Positions 24,964 to 33,923 of a DNA stretch of 50,509 nt are shown here, in pieces. The stretch covers positions 1-50,509 of the forward strand of contig JAZLFM010000004.1 of assembly GCA_045615765.1 (NCBI GenBank), in the 5' to 3' direction. A model generated the notes under the pieces. That model made no database searches. It worked only from the letters and a program-made list of their open reading frames with translations, and was not told where the DNA came from. Source of the stretch: UBA1715 sp045615765. Lineage in GTDB: Bacteria; Bacteroidota; Bacteroidia; Bacteroidales; UBA1715. Within the stretch, counting starts at the first letter, position 1. Each line of letters opens with the position of its first letter. The translations under genes and the position numbers were made by a program.

Positions 24964-25986
24964 ATGGGATTATTTTCATTTCTTTCGCAAGAAATTGCTA
25001 TAGACTTAGGTACGGCAAATACCATTATTATTCAAGACGACAAGATTGTTGTTGACGAACCAAGTATCGTTGCTTTGGATAGTCACACACAACAACCAGT
25101 TGCCATAGGAAAAGAAGCTCGCCAGATGATGGGTAAAACTCACTCTGGTATTCGAGTTGTTCGTCCTATGAAAGACGGTGTGATTGCCGACTTTAACTGC
25201 GCGGAAATTATGATCCGTGGTATGATTAAGATGATGCAGGAAAAAACACCTTTGTTTACTCCATCATTAAAAATCGTTGTTTGTATTCCTTCAGGCTGTA
25301 CTGAAGTTGAGCTTCGTGCCGTTCGCGACTCTGCTGAAAATGCTGGTGGTCGTGAAGTGTACATGATTCACGAACCAATGGCTGCTGCTCTTGGTATTGG
25401 ATTGAATGTTGAAGAACCACAAGGTCACATGATAGTAGATATCGGTGGTGGTACTACAGAAATTGCTGTGATTTCGTTAGGTGGTATTGTTTGCGATAAG
25501 TCAATCAAAATTGCCGGTGATGTGTTCACATCAAAGATTCAAGAAAACCTTCGTGCTAACGAAAACATTAAGATTGGTGAACGTACAGCAGAAGAAATCA
25601 AGATTCATGTTGGTGCAGCAGTTGATGAACTAGAAAATCCACCAGCAGATTATATGGTGAAAGGTTCTCACTTGGTATCAGCTAAACCATTGGATGTAAA
25701 TGTTTCGTATATGCAAACAGCTCAATGGCTTGACGAATCACTTAACTCTATAGAAAATGCCGTTATCGCAGCTTTGGAAGCAACTCCTGCAGAATTGTAT
25801 TCCGATATTTCTCGTGATGGTATTTGGTTAACAGGTGGTGGTGCTTTGTTGAAAGGTCTTGATATCCGTTTGGAAAGAAGAACTGGTATTAAATTCAAAG
25901 TTGCAGAAGATCCACTACACTCTGTTGCTCGTGGTACAGGTTATGCATTGAAAAATATCGACAAGTTCAAATTCTTGATTCGATAG
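24964..25986 (+). CDS. mreB: Rod-shape protein MreB
   Basis: Actin-like ATPase that forms membrane-bound filaments and guides lateral wall synthesis. Phosphate 1 motif IAIDLGTANT, phosphate 2 DIGGGTTEIAVIS and the adenosine motif LTGGGALLKGLD are present. The N-terminal MGLFSFLSQ can act as an amphipathic membrane anchor. At 340 residues it is full length. It opens the five-gene cell-shape operon mreBCD-mrdA-rodA. Confidence 0.97.
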   Translation: MGLFSFLSQEIAIDLGTANTIIIQDDKIVVDEPSIVALDSHTQQPVAIGKEARQMMGKTHSGIRVVRPMKDGVIADFNCAEIMIRGMIKMMQEKTPLFTPSLKIVVCIPSGCTEVELRAVRDSAENAGGREVYMIHEPMAAALGIGLNVEEPQGHMIVDIGGGTTEIAVISLGGIVCDKSIKIAGDVFTSKIQENLRANENIKIGERTAEEIKIHVGAAVDELENPPADYMVKGSHLVSAKPLDVNVSYMQTAQWLDESLNSIENAVIAALEATPAELYSDISRDGIWLTGGGALLKGLDIRLERRTGIKFKVAEDPLHSVARGTGYALKNIDKFKFLIR

Positions 25987-26007
25987 TGAAACAGTTATAT
26001 TATACAG

Positions 26008-26826
26008 ATGAGGAACCTATTTGCATTTATTGAAAAGCATAGTTTTGCATTGCTTTTTATACTATTGCAAATAGTTTCTTTTGTCTTTATAATAAATTTT
26101 AACGAGCCTCAAAAAAGCCAGTTTGGCATAGTTTCAAATGCGTTTCAGGGGAAGATATATTCGATATCTGAATCCATTACGCAATATTTTTACCTTCGAT
26201 TTGCAAATCAGCGTCTTGTAGAAGAAAACGGAAGACTATACGCAAATCAGGAATATTCTAAATACAACAAATCATTTACAGCTACAAAAGTTGTCGATAC
26301 ATTGTACCAACAACAGTATGAATATATTGCAGCAAAAGTGCTCAATAATTCAGTCAATAAGGTGAAGAACTTTATCACAATTGATAAAGGTTGGAGACAG
26401 GGTATCCGAAAAGATATGTCGGTAATCTGTCCGATGGGTATTGTTGGTGTTGTTGTACGAACCTCACAGAATTTCTCGTTGATAATGACTGTTTTAAATC
26501 CTCAGTTTAGGGTTAGTACAGAATTAAAGAAATCTGGTTTTTATGGTTCATTAACTTGGGATGGTAAAGATTACAAAACAGCCACATTGGAAGAGATTCC
26601 ATTACATGCAATCATTAATATTGGGGATACGTTAGTTACAAATTCATATTCGAATTTGTTTCCAAGTAAGATTATGGTTGGTACGGTAGAATCGTATTAT
26701 CAGAATGATAACTTCTTCTCGGCAGAAGTTCGTTTATCAACAGACTTCAAGCGTATAGACTATGTATATGTTGTGAAAGATTTATTTAAGGAAGAGCGTG
26801 AAAAACTTGAAAGTGCTGCACATTAA
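26008..26826 (+). CDS. mreC: Rod-shape protein MreC
   Basis: Periplasmic scaffold of the elongasome, activating PBP2. One N-terminal membrane helix (about 13-32), a short coiled coil (about 65-90, RFANQRLVEENGRLYANQEY), then the beta-rich MreC core with GVVVRTSQNFSLIMTVLNP. Length 272 is normal. Its stop overlaps mreD by one base (TAATG). Confidence 0.95.
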   Translation: MRNLFAFIEKHSFALLFILLQIVSFVFIINFNEPQKSQFGIVSNAFQGKIYSISESITQYFYLRFANQRLVEENGRLYANQEYSKYNKSFTATKVVDTLYQQQYEYIAAKVLNNSVNKVKNFITIDKGWRQGIRKDMSVICPMGIVGVVVRTSQNFSLIMTVLNPQFRVSTELKKSGFYGSLTWDGKDYKTATLEEIPLHAIINIGDTLVTNSYSNLFPSKIMVGTVESYYQNDNFFSAEVRLSTDFKRIDYVYVVKDLFKEEREKLESAAH

Positions 26827-27329
26827 TGGATAAAATTGTTCGATATACTATCATTTTTCTTTGCGTGTTTTTGTTGCAGGTGCTTATCTTCAACAATATT
26901 CCAGCTATTGGAATGATTTCACCGTATTTATACCTATTGTTTATACTTGTATTGCCAGTAAATATGTCTCCAACATTAGTACTGTTAATGTCATTTGTAA
27001 TAGGTTTTATGGTAGATATGTCGGTAAATTCGCTTGGAGTTCATTCATGTGCATCTATAACAATGGCTGCGGTACGACCAACTATTTTGAAAATGTTACA
27101 GCCTCGTCAAGGGTATGAAGCAAATCCTACACCTATAGTTGCCAATTTTGGCTCAGCATGGGCTTTGAAATATTTGTTTACATGTGTCACAATACACCAT
27201 ATTGTGTTGTATGTGTGTTTTACATTCTTGTCAGAAAATATAGGATTTATGTTCGTGAGAATGCTCGTAAATGTATTCCTGACAATTTTTGTATTATATG
27301 TAAGCGAAAAATTTATTCTGAGAAAATAG
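26826..27329 (+). CDS. mreD: Rod-shape protein MreD
   Basis: A 167-residue integral membrane protein with about five hydrophobic helices, positioned between mreC and mrdA as expected. MreD proteins are poorly conserved; assignment rests on size, topology and the fixed gene order. One base separates it from the PBP2 gene, so translation is coupled. Confidence 0.9.
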   Translation: MDKIVRYTIIFLCVFLLQVLIFNNIPAIGMISPYLYLLFILVLPVNMSPTLVLLMSFVIGFMVDMSVNSLGVHSCASITMAAVRPTILKMLQPRQGYEANPTPIVANFGSAWALKYLFTCVTIHHIVLYVCFTFLSENIGFMFVRMLVNVFLTIFVLYVSEKFILRK

Positions 27330-27330
27330 T

Positions 27331-29148
27331 ATGGAGTTAACTCATAGACGGTCAATACTCACCATTATTGTCATTGGCTTGGCAATGGTATATATCGGTC
27401 GCTTGTTCTATATACAAGTGATTGACGATACCTATAAGCTTGATGCTCAGAATAATAGTCGCCGTTTCGAAGTTCATCATCCTGCTCGTGGACTTGTGTA
27501 CGATAGAAATGGTAAATTAATTGTAACCAATGAAGTTGCATACGATTTAATGGTTGTAACAGGTCAGATTAAAAATCTTGATACTATTGCATTGCTTTCA
27601 ATTATAAATGTAAACAAAGACGCATTTATGTCGGAGTTGAAAAAAGCAAAGAAAAACCGTTATAAACCATATCCTATTGTAAAACAGATTAGCGCAGAAA
27701 CATATATACAACTACAAGAGCAATTATATAATTTCCCAGGATTTTATGTACAGACCCGTACCGTTCGTAAATATCCATATCATTGCGGTGCGTTGGTGCT
27801 TGGTTACATTAGTGAGGTTGATAAGAAGGAAATTGAAGCAGATAGTTATTATGAACAAGGCGACTATATCGGTAAAATCGGTATAGAGAAATCCTATGAA
27901 TCATATCTTCGTGGGGTAAAAGGAGGTAAATACTATCAGGTAGATGTTAAAGGCCGTGTAAAAGGTTCTCTTGAAAATGGTAAATATGATAAGAATGTTG
28001 TTCTTGGAAAGAATATAACCACAACATTAGACATAGAATTACAACAGTATGGCGAACAATTAATGCAAAATAAAAAGGGTAGTATTGTTGCAATTGATCC
28101 TAAAACAGGTGGAATTTTAGCTATAGTTTCAGCTCCAACTTTTGATCCAAATATAATGGTTGGTCGTTTGGTTGGTGAAAACTATAACCGTTTGGCAAAC
28201 GACCCGTTAAAACCATTATACAATCGACCAATTCAAGGAGATAGATATCCTCCAGGTTCTACATTTAAGACATTGAATGCGCTTGTTGGTTTACAGGAAG
28301 GAATTGTTAATCGACATACTATGTATGGTTGTCAGGCTGGTTATTATTCTGGTGGTTTGCATGTTGGATGCCACAATCATGTGTCTCCAATTGACTTGGT
28401 AGAATCTATAAAAATGTCTTGTAACGCCTACTATTGTAATGAGTTTCGTGCATTGCTCGATGCGAATAAGTTTTCGTCGGTACGGGAAGGTTTTTTGAAG
28501 TGGCGTTCTCATATTTTAAGTTTTGGTTTAGGTGATAAGTTAGGAGTTGATTTACCAAGTGAGCGTCCGGGTATTGTGCCTAAAGCAGAATATTATGATA
28601 GGATCTATGGAAAGAATCGTTGGAAATCATTAACGATAATATCCCTTTCTATTGGACAAGGTGAGATTTCCATGACTCCGCTTCAGATGGCTAATGTTGC
28701 GGCAACGATTGCTAATAAAGGGTATTATTATACTCCTCATGTTGTTCAAGAAATTGATGATACTGTGTTCGATAAAAGTTTTATACAAAAGCATAAAACA
28801 AACATAGATCCCAAATACTACGATATTGTACAAGAAGGAATGTATCAGGTGGTGCAAGGAGGTCCTGGTTCTACAGCATGGTTTGTTGCTTTAAAGGATA
28901 TTGCTATGTGTGGCAAAACGGGTACAGCACAAAATCCACATGGTGCCGACCACTCCATCTTTATGGCTTTTGCTCCTCGTGAAGATCCTAAGATTGCTAT
29001 TTCTGTTTATGTTGAAAATGCCGGATTTGGAGCAACATGGGCAGCACCAATTGCAAGTTTGATGATTGAAAAGTATTTGAAAGATACAATTACAGCCACA
29101 TGGCGTGAAAAACAAATTCTCGAAAAAGATTTTATACATTCTCGATAA
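27331..29148 (+). CDS. mrdA: Penicillin-binding protein 2 (elongasome transpeptidase)
   Basis: Class B PBP that cross-links peptidoglycan during elongation. One N-terminal membrane helix (about 10-28), a PBP dimer/pedestal domain, then the transpeptidase. Active-site motifs: PPGSTFKTLN with the SxxK serine, KMSCNAYY (SxN) and CGKTGTAQNPHG (KTG). At 605 residues it is normal for the family. Its stop overlaps rodA by one base. It would be the target of mecillinam-type beta-lactams. Confidence 0.95.
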   Translation: MELTHRRSILTIIVIGLAMVYIGRLFYIQVIDDTYKLDAQNNSRRFEVHHPARGLVYDRNGKLIVTNEVAYDLMVVTGQIKNLDTIALLSIINVNKDAFMSELKKAKKNRYKPYPIVKQISAETYIQLQEQLYNFPGFYVQTRTVRKYPYHCGALVLGYISEVDKKEIEADSYYEQGDYIGKIGIEKSYESYLRGVKGGKYYQVDVKGRVKGSLENGKYDKNVVLGKNITTTLDIELQQYGEQLMQNKKGSIVAIDPKTGGILAIVSAPTFDPNIMVGRLVGENYNRLANDPLKPLYNRPIQGDRYPPGSTFKTLNALVGLQEGIVNRHTMYGCQAGYYSGGLHVGCHNHVSPIDLVESIKMSCNAYYCNEFRALLDANKFSSVREGFLKWRSHILSFGLGDKLGVDLPSERPGIVPKAEYYDRIYGKNRWKSLTIISLSIGQGEISMTPLQMANVAATIANKGYYYTPHVVQEIDDTVFDKSFIQKHKTNIDPKYYDIVQEGMYQVVQGGPGSTAWFVALKDIAMCGKTGTAQNPHGADHSIFMAFAPREDPKIAISVYVENAGFGATWAAPIASLMIEKYLKDTITATWREKQILEKDFIHSR

Positions 29149-30575
29149 TGGCACAGCAAATAAGTAACATATTACAAAAAATAGATTGGCATATTGTAGT
29201 GATATATGTGTTTCTTGTGTTTGCGGGTTGGATAAACATCTATTCTGCAGTTTTTGATGAAAGTGCAGCTTCTATTGTCGATATAGACCAGAAATATGGG
29301 AAACAATTGATCTGGATAATTGCTGCATTTATTCTTGCAGTTTCTATTATAATTGTCGATAGTGGGGTATATTATGCCTTTGCCGATGTATTCTATATTG
29401 CCGTCATTCTGGCACTGATAGGAGTTTATTTATTTGCTCCAGAAATTAAAGGTGCACGTTCTTGGATAGAAATTGGGCCATTCCGTTTCCAACCCTCTGA
29501 GTTTGCGAAACTTGCGACTTGTCTTATGGTGGCAAAAAATCTTGGTCAACATGGTGTCAGTATAGTTAAAAGAAGTGGTATAATTCGAATAGGAATTATA
29601 GTGCTTATACCTGCTGCTCTTATTGTAATGCAGGGTGATGCTGGTTCCGCATTGGTATTTGCATCTTTGTTTTTAGTGTTTTACAGAGAGGGAATGCCAT
29701 TCTTTATTATTTTGCTTGGTGTTGCTGCAATGTTGGTGTTCTCCTTGTCGATCATTTGGGGAGCCGAAAGTATTTCAATGGCTGTAATTGTTATCTGCAC
29801 AGTGATATTTCTTATGTATGGTTTGAATAAGAACCATAAACTATCAATACCTGTTTTAGTTGCTGTTCCTCTATCGTTTATAGTACCATTAATCATCTAT
29901 ATGATAATGGACGAAAAACATACGATATTGTTCTTTATAGGATTTATTATAACAGCTTTGCCAGTAATTATCTACACGTATAAAAAGAGGGTAGGAAAAT
30001 TGATGGTATTGTTCGGTATTGCGTTTGGTTCTGTGTTTATTTCTCAGTCTGTTGATTATGTATTTTCGAACATTCTTGAAGAACATCAACAAAAACGTAT
30101 TAATGTATTTTTCGGTTTGGAATCCGATCCGAAAGGAAGTGAATTCAATGTGATTCAATCAAAGATTGCTATTGGATCGGGAGATTGGGTAGGCAAAGGA
30201 TTTCTTAATGGAACTCAAACGAAGAACGACTTCGTTCCTGAACAAAGTACTGACTTTATTTTTTGTACTATAGGCGAGGAATGGGGCTTTTTAGGTTCTG
30301 TTGTAATAATCTTCTTGTTTGTTTATTTGATATGTAGAATCATGCGTGATGCCGAGCGTCAGCGAACAAATTTTAGTAGGATCTATGGATATTGTGTGGC
30401 GAGTGTATTATTTTTCCATATAGCCATCAATATTGGTATGACTATAGGTTTAATGCCGGTAATTGGTATTCCGTTGCCATTTTTTAGTTATGGTGGTTCT
30501 TCATTGTGGGGATTTACTATATTATTGTTCATTTTTGTCAAGCTTGATGCGAATAGAGAACAGCTGATTCAATAA
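29148..30575 (+). CDS. rodA: Peptidoglycan glycosyltransferase RodA (SEDS)
   Basis: SEDS-family polymerase that extends glycan strands together with PBP2. About ten membrane helices. The SEDS motif region GARSWIEIGPFRFQPSEFAKL is conserved, as are the loop EQSTDFIFCTIGEEWGFLGS with the essential Asp and the end GIPLPFFSYGGSS. At 475 residues it is longer than E. coli RodA, a common state in Bacteroidota where extra helices lie in the middle. It is last in the mre operon; about 106 nt of AT-rich DNA separate it from ssb. Confidence 0.95.
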   Translation: MAQQISNILQKIDWHIVVIYVFLVFAGWINIYSAVFDESAASIVDIDQKYGKQLIWIIAAFILAVSIIIVDSGVYYAFADVFYIAVILALIGVYLFAPEIKGARSWIEIGPFRFQPSEFAKLATCLMVAKNLGQHGVSIVKRSGIIRIGIIVLIPAALIVMQGDAGSALVFASLFLVFYREGMPFFIILLGVAAMLVFSLSIIWGAESISMAVIVICTVIFLMYGLNKNHKLSIPVLVAVPLSFIVPLIIYMIMDEKHTILFFIGFIITALPVIIYTYKKRVGKLMVLFGIAFGSVFISQSVDYVFSNILEEHQQKRINVFFGLESDPKGSEFNVIQSKIAIGSGDWVGKGFLNGTQTKNDFVPEQSTDFIFCTIGEEWGFLGSVVIIFLFVYLICRIMRDAERQRTNFSRIYGYCVASVLFFHIAINIGMTIGLMPVIGIPLPFFSYGGSSLWGFTILLFIFVKLDANREQLIQ

Positions 30576-30681
30576 TTAGTATGATTTATTCATAGTTATT
30601 AATGAAAAAAGCTAAAAATCGTTCTTGCTAAATTGAAAACCATACAGTACATTTACCATAGAAATTTAACCAAAACAAATC

Positions 30682-31152
30682 ATGATTAACAAAGTAATTT
30701 TAATTGGAAATGTTGGTGCCGATCCTGAAGTACGATACATTAAGGAGGACCAAGCTGTTGCAAACATCCGTATTGCGACAACAGAAAGGGGTTTTAAACG
30801 CCAGGATGGAACAGAAGTTCCAGAACGAACAGAGTGGCATCGTCTGACTGTTTGGGGACATTCAGCAAAGTTCGCTGAATTGTATGTGAAAAAAGGTGAT
30901 CAGTTGTATGTAGAAGGTCGCTTGCATTATTCACAGTATCAAGACAAAAACAACGAAACTCGTTATTCTACGGAAATTGTTGTTGAAGAGATGCGAAAGT
31001 TAGGTCGTAGGACCGATACAAATGGAATAATGGAACAGCAATCTGCAGCTCAGCCAGAGCAAGTTCGTCAGCAAACTGCTGAAGAAATTGTGGCTGAAGC
31101 ACAGAATACTTATGTCAACCAAAATCAGACAGAAGAAGATTTACCATTCTAG
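30682..31152 (+). CDS. ssb: Single-stranded DNA-binding protein
   Basis: A 156-residue SSB. The OB fold occupies residues 1-110 (MINKVILIGNVGADPEVRY, TEWHRLTVWGHSAKFAELYVKKG). A Gln-rich disordered linker follows, and the acidic tip TEEDLPF recruits repair and replication proteins. A strong terminator follows. The neighbour gldD matches the ssb-gldE-gldD order known in Flavobacterium, minus gldE. Confidence 0.95.
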   Translation: MINKVILIGNVGADPEVRYIKEDQAVANIRIATTERGFKRQDGTEVPERTEWHRLTVWGHSAKFAELYVKKGDQLYVEGRLHYSQYQDKNNETRYSTEIVVEEMRKLGRRTDTNGIMEQQSAAQPEQVRQQTAEEIVAEAQNTYVNQNQTEEDLPF

Positions 31153-31180
31153 AATTATAAATTGTTTGTGTGTTATGTAT

Positions 31181-31209
31181 AAAAGGTGTGATTCTTTCAC
31201 ACCTTTTTT
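31181..31209 (+). terminator. Rho-independent terminator after ssb
   Basis: AAAAGGTGTGA and TCACACCTTTT form an 11-bp perfect stem with loop TTCTT, followed by two more T. Confidence 0.85.
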
Positions 31210-31252
31210 AATGACTTATTCGTAGATGTGAATAATTTTTTATTTTTACACT

Positions 31253-31828
31253 ATGAAACATCTATTTTTCTTTATAGCAATATGTTGCCTTTTGCAGGCT
31301 TGTGAGGAGCGTGAGATAAAAATACCTAAGCAAAGAGGTTATTTCCGTATAGATTTACCGGAGCATTCGTACACGCAATTTAATGAGAATGATTTCCCAT
31401 ATTCATTTGCAACTCCAAAATACTCCAAGGTTGTAAAAGATACCGATAAGGACGCAGAACCGTATTGGGTAAATGTGGAATATCCGTCAATGAATGCGAC
31501 GATTCATATTAGCTATAGAAAACTAACCAACAATCTTGATGCGGTTGTTGAAGATGCTCATCTTTTGGCATTTAAGCACGAAGTTCGTGCTGACGCAATC
31601 AATACTCAGGAATTTCATTATGACGATAAGAATGTTCACGGTTTGTTGTTCGATATCAAGGGCGATGCAGCTTCGTTAATGCAATTTTGTATTACCGATA
31701 GTACGAAAAACTTTGTGAGAGGCGCATTGTATTTTAATGTGACTCCTAATAAAGATTCCTTGGCCCCTGTTATTCAATTTATGCGTGATGATATTATAGA
31801 ATTAATAAGCTCTTTTGAGTGGAAATAA
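31253..31828 (+). CDS. gldD: Gliding motility lipoprotein GldD
   Basis: A 191-residue lipoprotein: signal peptide ending in CCLLQAC with Cys as lipid site. The body matches GldD (RGYFRIDLPEHSY, YWVNVEYPSMNATIHISY, LLFDIKGDAAS). GldD is needed for gliding and type IX secretion in Flavobacteria; in non-gliding Bacteroidales its role is less clear. The position after ssb agrees with the known linkage, and a type IX cargo is encoded at 37978-41058. galE follows after 7 nt. Confidence 0.88.
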   Translation: MKHLFFFIAICCLLQACEEREIKIPKQRGYFRIDLPEHSYTQFNENDFPYSFATPKYSKVVKDTDKDAEPYWVNVEYPSMNATIHISYRKLTNNLDAVVEDAHLLAFKHEVRADAINTQEFHYDDKNVHGLLFDIKGDAASLMQFCITDSTKNFVRGALYFNVTPNKDSLAPVIQFMRDDIIELISSFEWK

Positions 31829-31835
31829 AAAACTT

Positions 31836-32861
31836 ATGGCAAAGATATTAGTTACTGGTGGCTTAGGCTACATTGGTTCACATACGGTTGTTGAATTACA
31901 ACAAAATGGATATGAAGTTGTTATTGTTGACGATTTGTCAAATTCCGAAATAAAAGTATTGGATGGTATAGAATCCATAACTGGGGTTCGCCCTCATTTT
32001 GAACAACTTGATATTTGCGACGAAAAGGCTTTTCAAAATTGCTTGAATAAATACCCAGGCATAGATGCAGTTATTCATTTTGCTGCTTCAAAGGCAGTAG
32101 GTGAGTCTGTACAGAAATCTTTGGAGTATTATAAAAACAATGTGTATGGACTTATACAATTGTTGACATTGATGAGAAAAAACAATATCAAACATATTAT
32201 TTTTTCATCGTCTTGTACTGTTTATGGTCAGGCAGAACAATTGCCAATAGACGAAACTGCTCCACGACAAACGGCTACATCTCCGTATGGAAATACTAAG
32301 CAGATGTGCGAAGATATTATTCGTGATGCAATTGTTTCGTATCATGATTTTAATGCGATACTACTTCGTTATTTTAATCCAATAGGCGCTCACTCTTCTG
32401 CGAAAATTGGAGAATTACCAAAAGGAGTTCCAAATAACCTAGTACCATATATCACTCAAACAGCTGCTGGTTTGCGAAAGGAATTGTCGGTTTTTGGTGA
32501 CGATTATAATACGCCAGACGGCTCTGCAATTCGCGATTATATTTATGTCGTTGATTTAGCAAAAGCACATGTAAAAGCTATGCAACGACTTCTTGCAGGA
32601 GACAATAAATCTGATTGTGAGATTTTTAACTTGGGAACAGGTACTGGTGTCTCTGTACTTGAACTTGTGAAGACATTTATGGAAGCGACTGGTGTACAGG
32701 TTCCATATAAGATTGTTGGTCGTCGTGCTGGCGATATAGAACAAGTTTGGGCTGATAGTTCTTTGGCAGAAAAGGAACTTGGCTGGACTGCGAGAACTCC
32801 ACTTGCCGATGTACTTGCTTCTGCATGGAATTGGGAAAAACAAGTACGAAATATTAAATAG
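31836..32861 (+). CDS. galE: UDP-glucose 4-epimerase
   Basis: Interconverts UDP-glucose and UDP-galactose using bound NAD. The NAD motif TGGLGYIGSHT is at the N-terminus, FSSSCTVYG carries the catalytic Ser/Thr and SPYGNTKQM the Tyr-x-x-x-Lys pair. GTGTGVSVLELV and RRAGDIEQVWAD are family signatures. ATG 31836 is chosen: the open frame starts inside gldD at 31815, but the family begins at AKILVTGG. It probably shares a transcript with gldD. Confidence 0.95.
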   Translation: MAKILVTGGLGYIGSHTVVELQQNGYEVVIVDDLSNSEIKVLDGIESITGVRPHFEQLDICDEKAFQNCLNKYPGIDAVIHFAASKAVGESVQKSLEYYKNNVYGLIQLLTLMRKNNIKHIIFSSSCTVYGQAEQLPIDETAPRQTATSPYGNTKQMCEDIIRDAIVSYHDFNAILLRYFNPIGAHSSAKIGELPKGVPNNLVPYITQTAAGLRKELSVFGDDYNTPDGSAIRDYIYVVDLAKAHVKAMQRLLAGDNKSDCEIFNLGTGTGVSVLELVKTFMEATGVQVPYKIVGRRAGDIEQVWADSSLAEKELGWTARTPLADVLASAWNWEKQVRNIK

Positions 32862-32879
32862 TCGTTCATTTCCTTTGTA

Positions 32880-33866
32880 ATGGAAAGGTCTGAAATACAG
32901 ACATTGCGCGACATTCGTCAGAGGAACAACAATTTTTGGTGGTTGTTGAGCAATTATCTCAACAATAATCCGTGTGCTATTTCTTCGGAGATTATACAGG
33001 AAATGAATGAAGATGGGCTTCTTCCTACAGATATGTTGTATTCTGCGCTTCTTGCGGGTTATTGTAATTTAAATCCTGAAGAAAAAGGTGAGGATAAGAT
33101 TCTTTACGACGACTATTTGCGAATAGCAGTAAAACAATGTAAGGTTGCAGATTACGCTGAGAATCCCTACTATAAAAACATCAGAATTCCAGACTCTACA
33201 ATAGGAGCGTGGAATTTTACACATACCAGCTATAAACCGTATGAGGCGTTTGTTCGTGACGATGTTGTTTTACTGTCTGATTTTCGTGAAGTCCCACAAA
33301 TAGGTTTTTTCGATACTGATTTCTCTTTCCCTGCTGTTCACGAAAAAGGCCGTGAATGGATGGCTATAAAACCAAGTGAAATAGAAACAATGAAAAACGC
33401 TATTGCTACGGTTTCAGGTAAAGTAGTCGTTTTTGGTTTGGGATTAGGATATTTTCCATATATGATTTCATTGAAGAATACAGTGGAATCTATAGTAATT
33501 GTGGAGCGCGATACAAATGTCATTCAATTGTGTCAGGAATTCATAATTCCGCAATTTCCGGAAAAAGGAAAAATAACTATCGTTCAATCTGACGCATTCG
33601 ATTATTTAGATACAATGGGAAAGTATGATTTCGATTATGCATTTGTTGACTTATGGCACGATGTTTCCGATGGTCTTCCATTGTATATGCGGACAAAAAA
33701 ATATGAGTCAAAATTCCCACAAACTCACTTTTTATATTGGGTTGAAAAATTCCTTCTATCGGCAGTTCGATGGAATAAGTTCGAGGAAATCATTCAAACT
33801 TCCGATTCAATAGAAATAGTTCGTGAAAGATTGGGTAACAAAAGTTTAGCCGAATCATTGTTGTAA
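32880..33866 (+). CDS. Rossmann-fold methyltransferase-like protein, function unknown
   Basis: A 328-residue protein. The second half (about 180-275) has the pattern of SAM-dependent methyltransferases of the spermidine-synthase type: VVVFGLGLGYFPYMI (motif I), IVIVERDTNVIQLC (acidic loop binding ribose), then IVQSDAFDYL and FDYAFVDLWHD. The first half is helical and has no motif I recognise. It sits between galE and ffh, 18 nt after galE. The substrate is unknown. Confidence 0.6.
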   Translation: MERSEIQTLRDIRQRNNNFWWLLSNYLNNNPCAISSEIIQEMNEDGLLPTDMLYSALLAGYCNLNPEEKGEDKILYDDYLRIAVKQCKVADYAENPYYKNIRIPDSTIGAWNFTHTSYKPYEAFVRDDVVLLSDFREVPQIGFFDTDFSFPAVHEKGREWMAIKPSEIETMKNAIATVSGKVVVFGLGLGYFPYMISLKNTVESIVIVERDTNVIQLCQEFIIPQFPEKGKITIVQSDAFDYLDTMGKYDFDYAFVDLWHDVSDGLPLYMRTKKYESKFPQTHFLYWVEKFLLSAVRWNKFEEIIQTSDSIEIVRERLGNKSLAESLL

Positions 33867-33890
33867 TCATAAAACTCTCATCTTTTTCAT

Positions 33891-33898
33891 TATCTTTG
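33891..33898 (+). promoter_or_regulatory. Promoter -7 box for ffh
   Basis: TATCTTTG matches TAnnTTTG fully, 25 nt before the ffh ATG. TTG pairs further up are 8 nt too distant for a good -33. Confidence 0.55.
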
Positions 33899-33923
33899 CG
33901 AAGATTGAATTAGATACATAGCT

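Noticed and set aside
30576..30681. Small RNA or tRNA between rodA and ssb
   Set aside because: No cloverleaf, no terminator-type hairpin; plain AT-rich sequence with a possible ssb promoter only.
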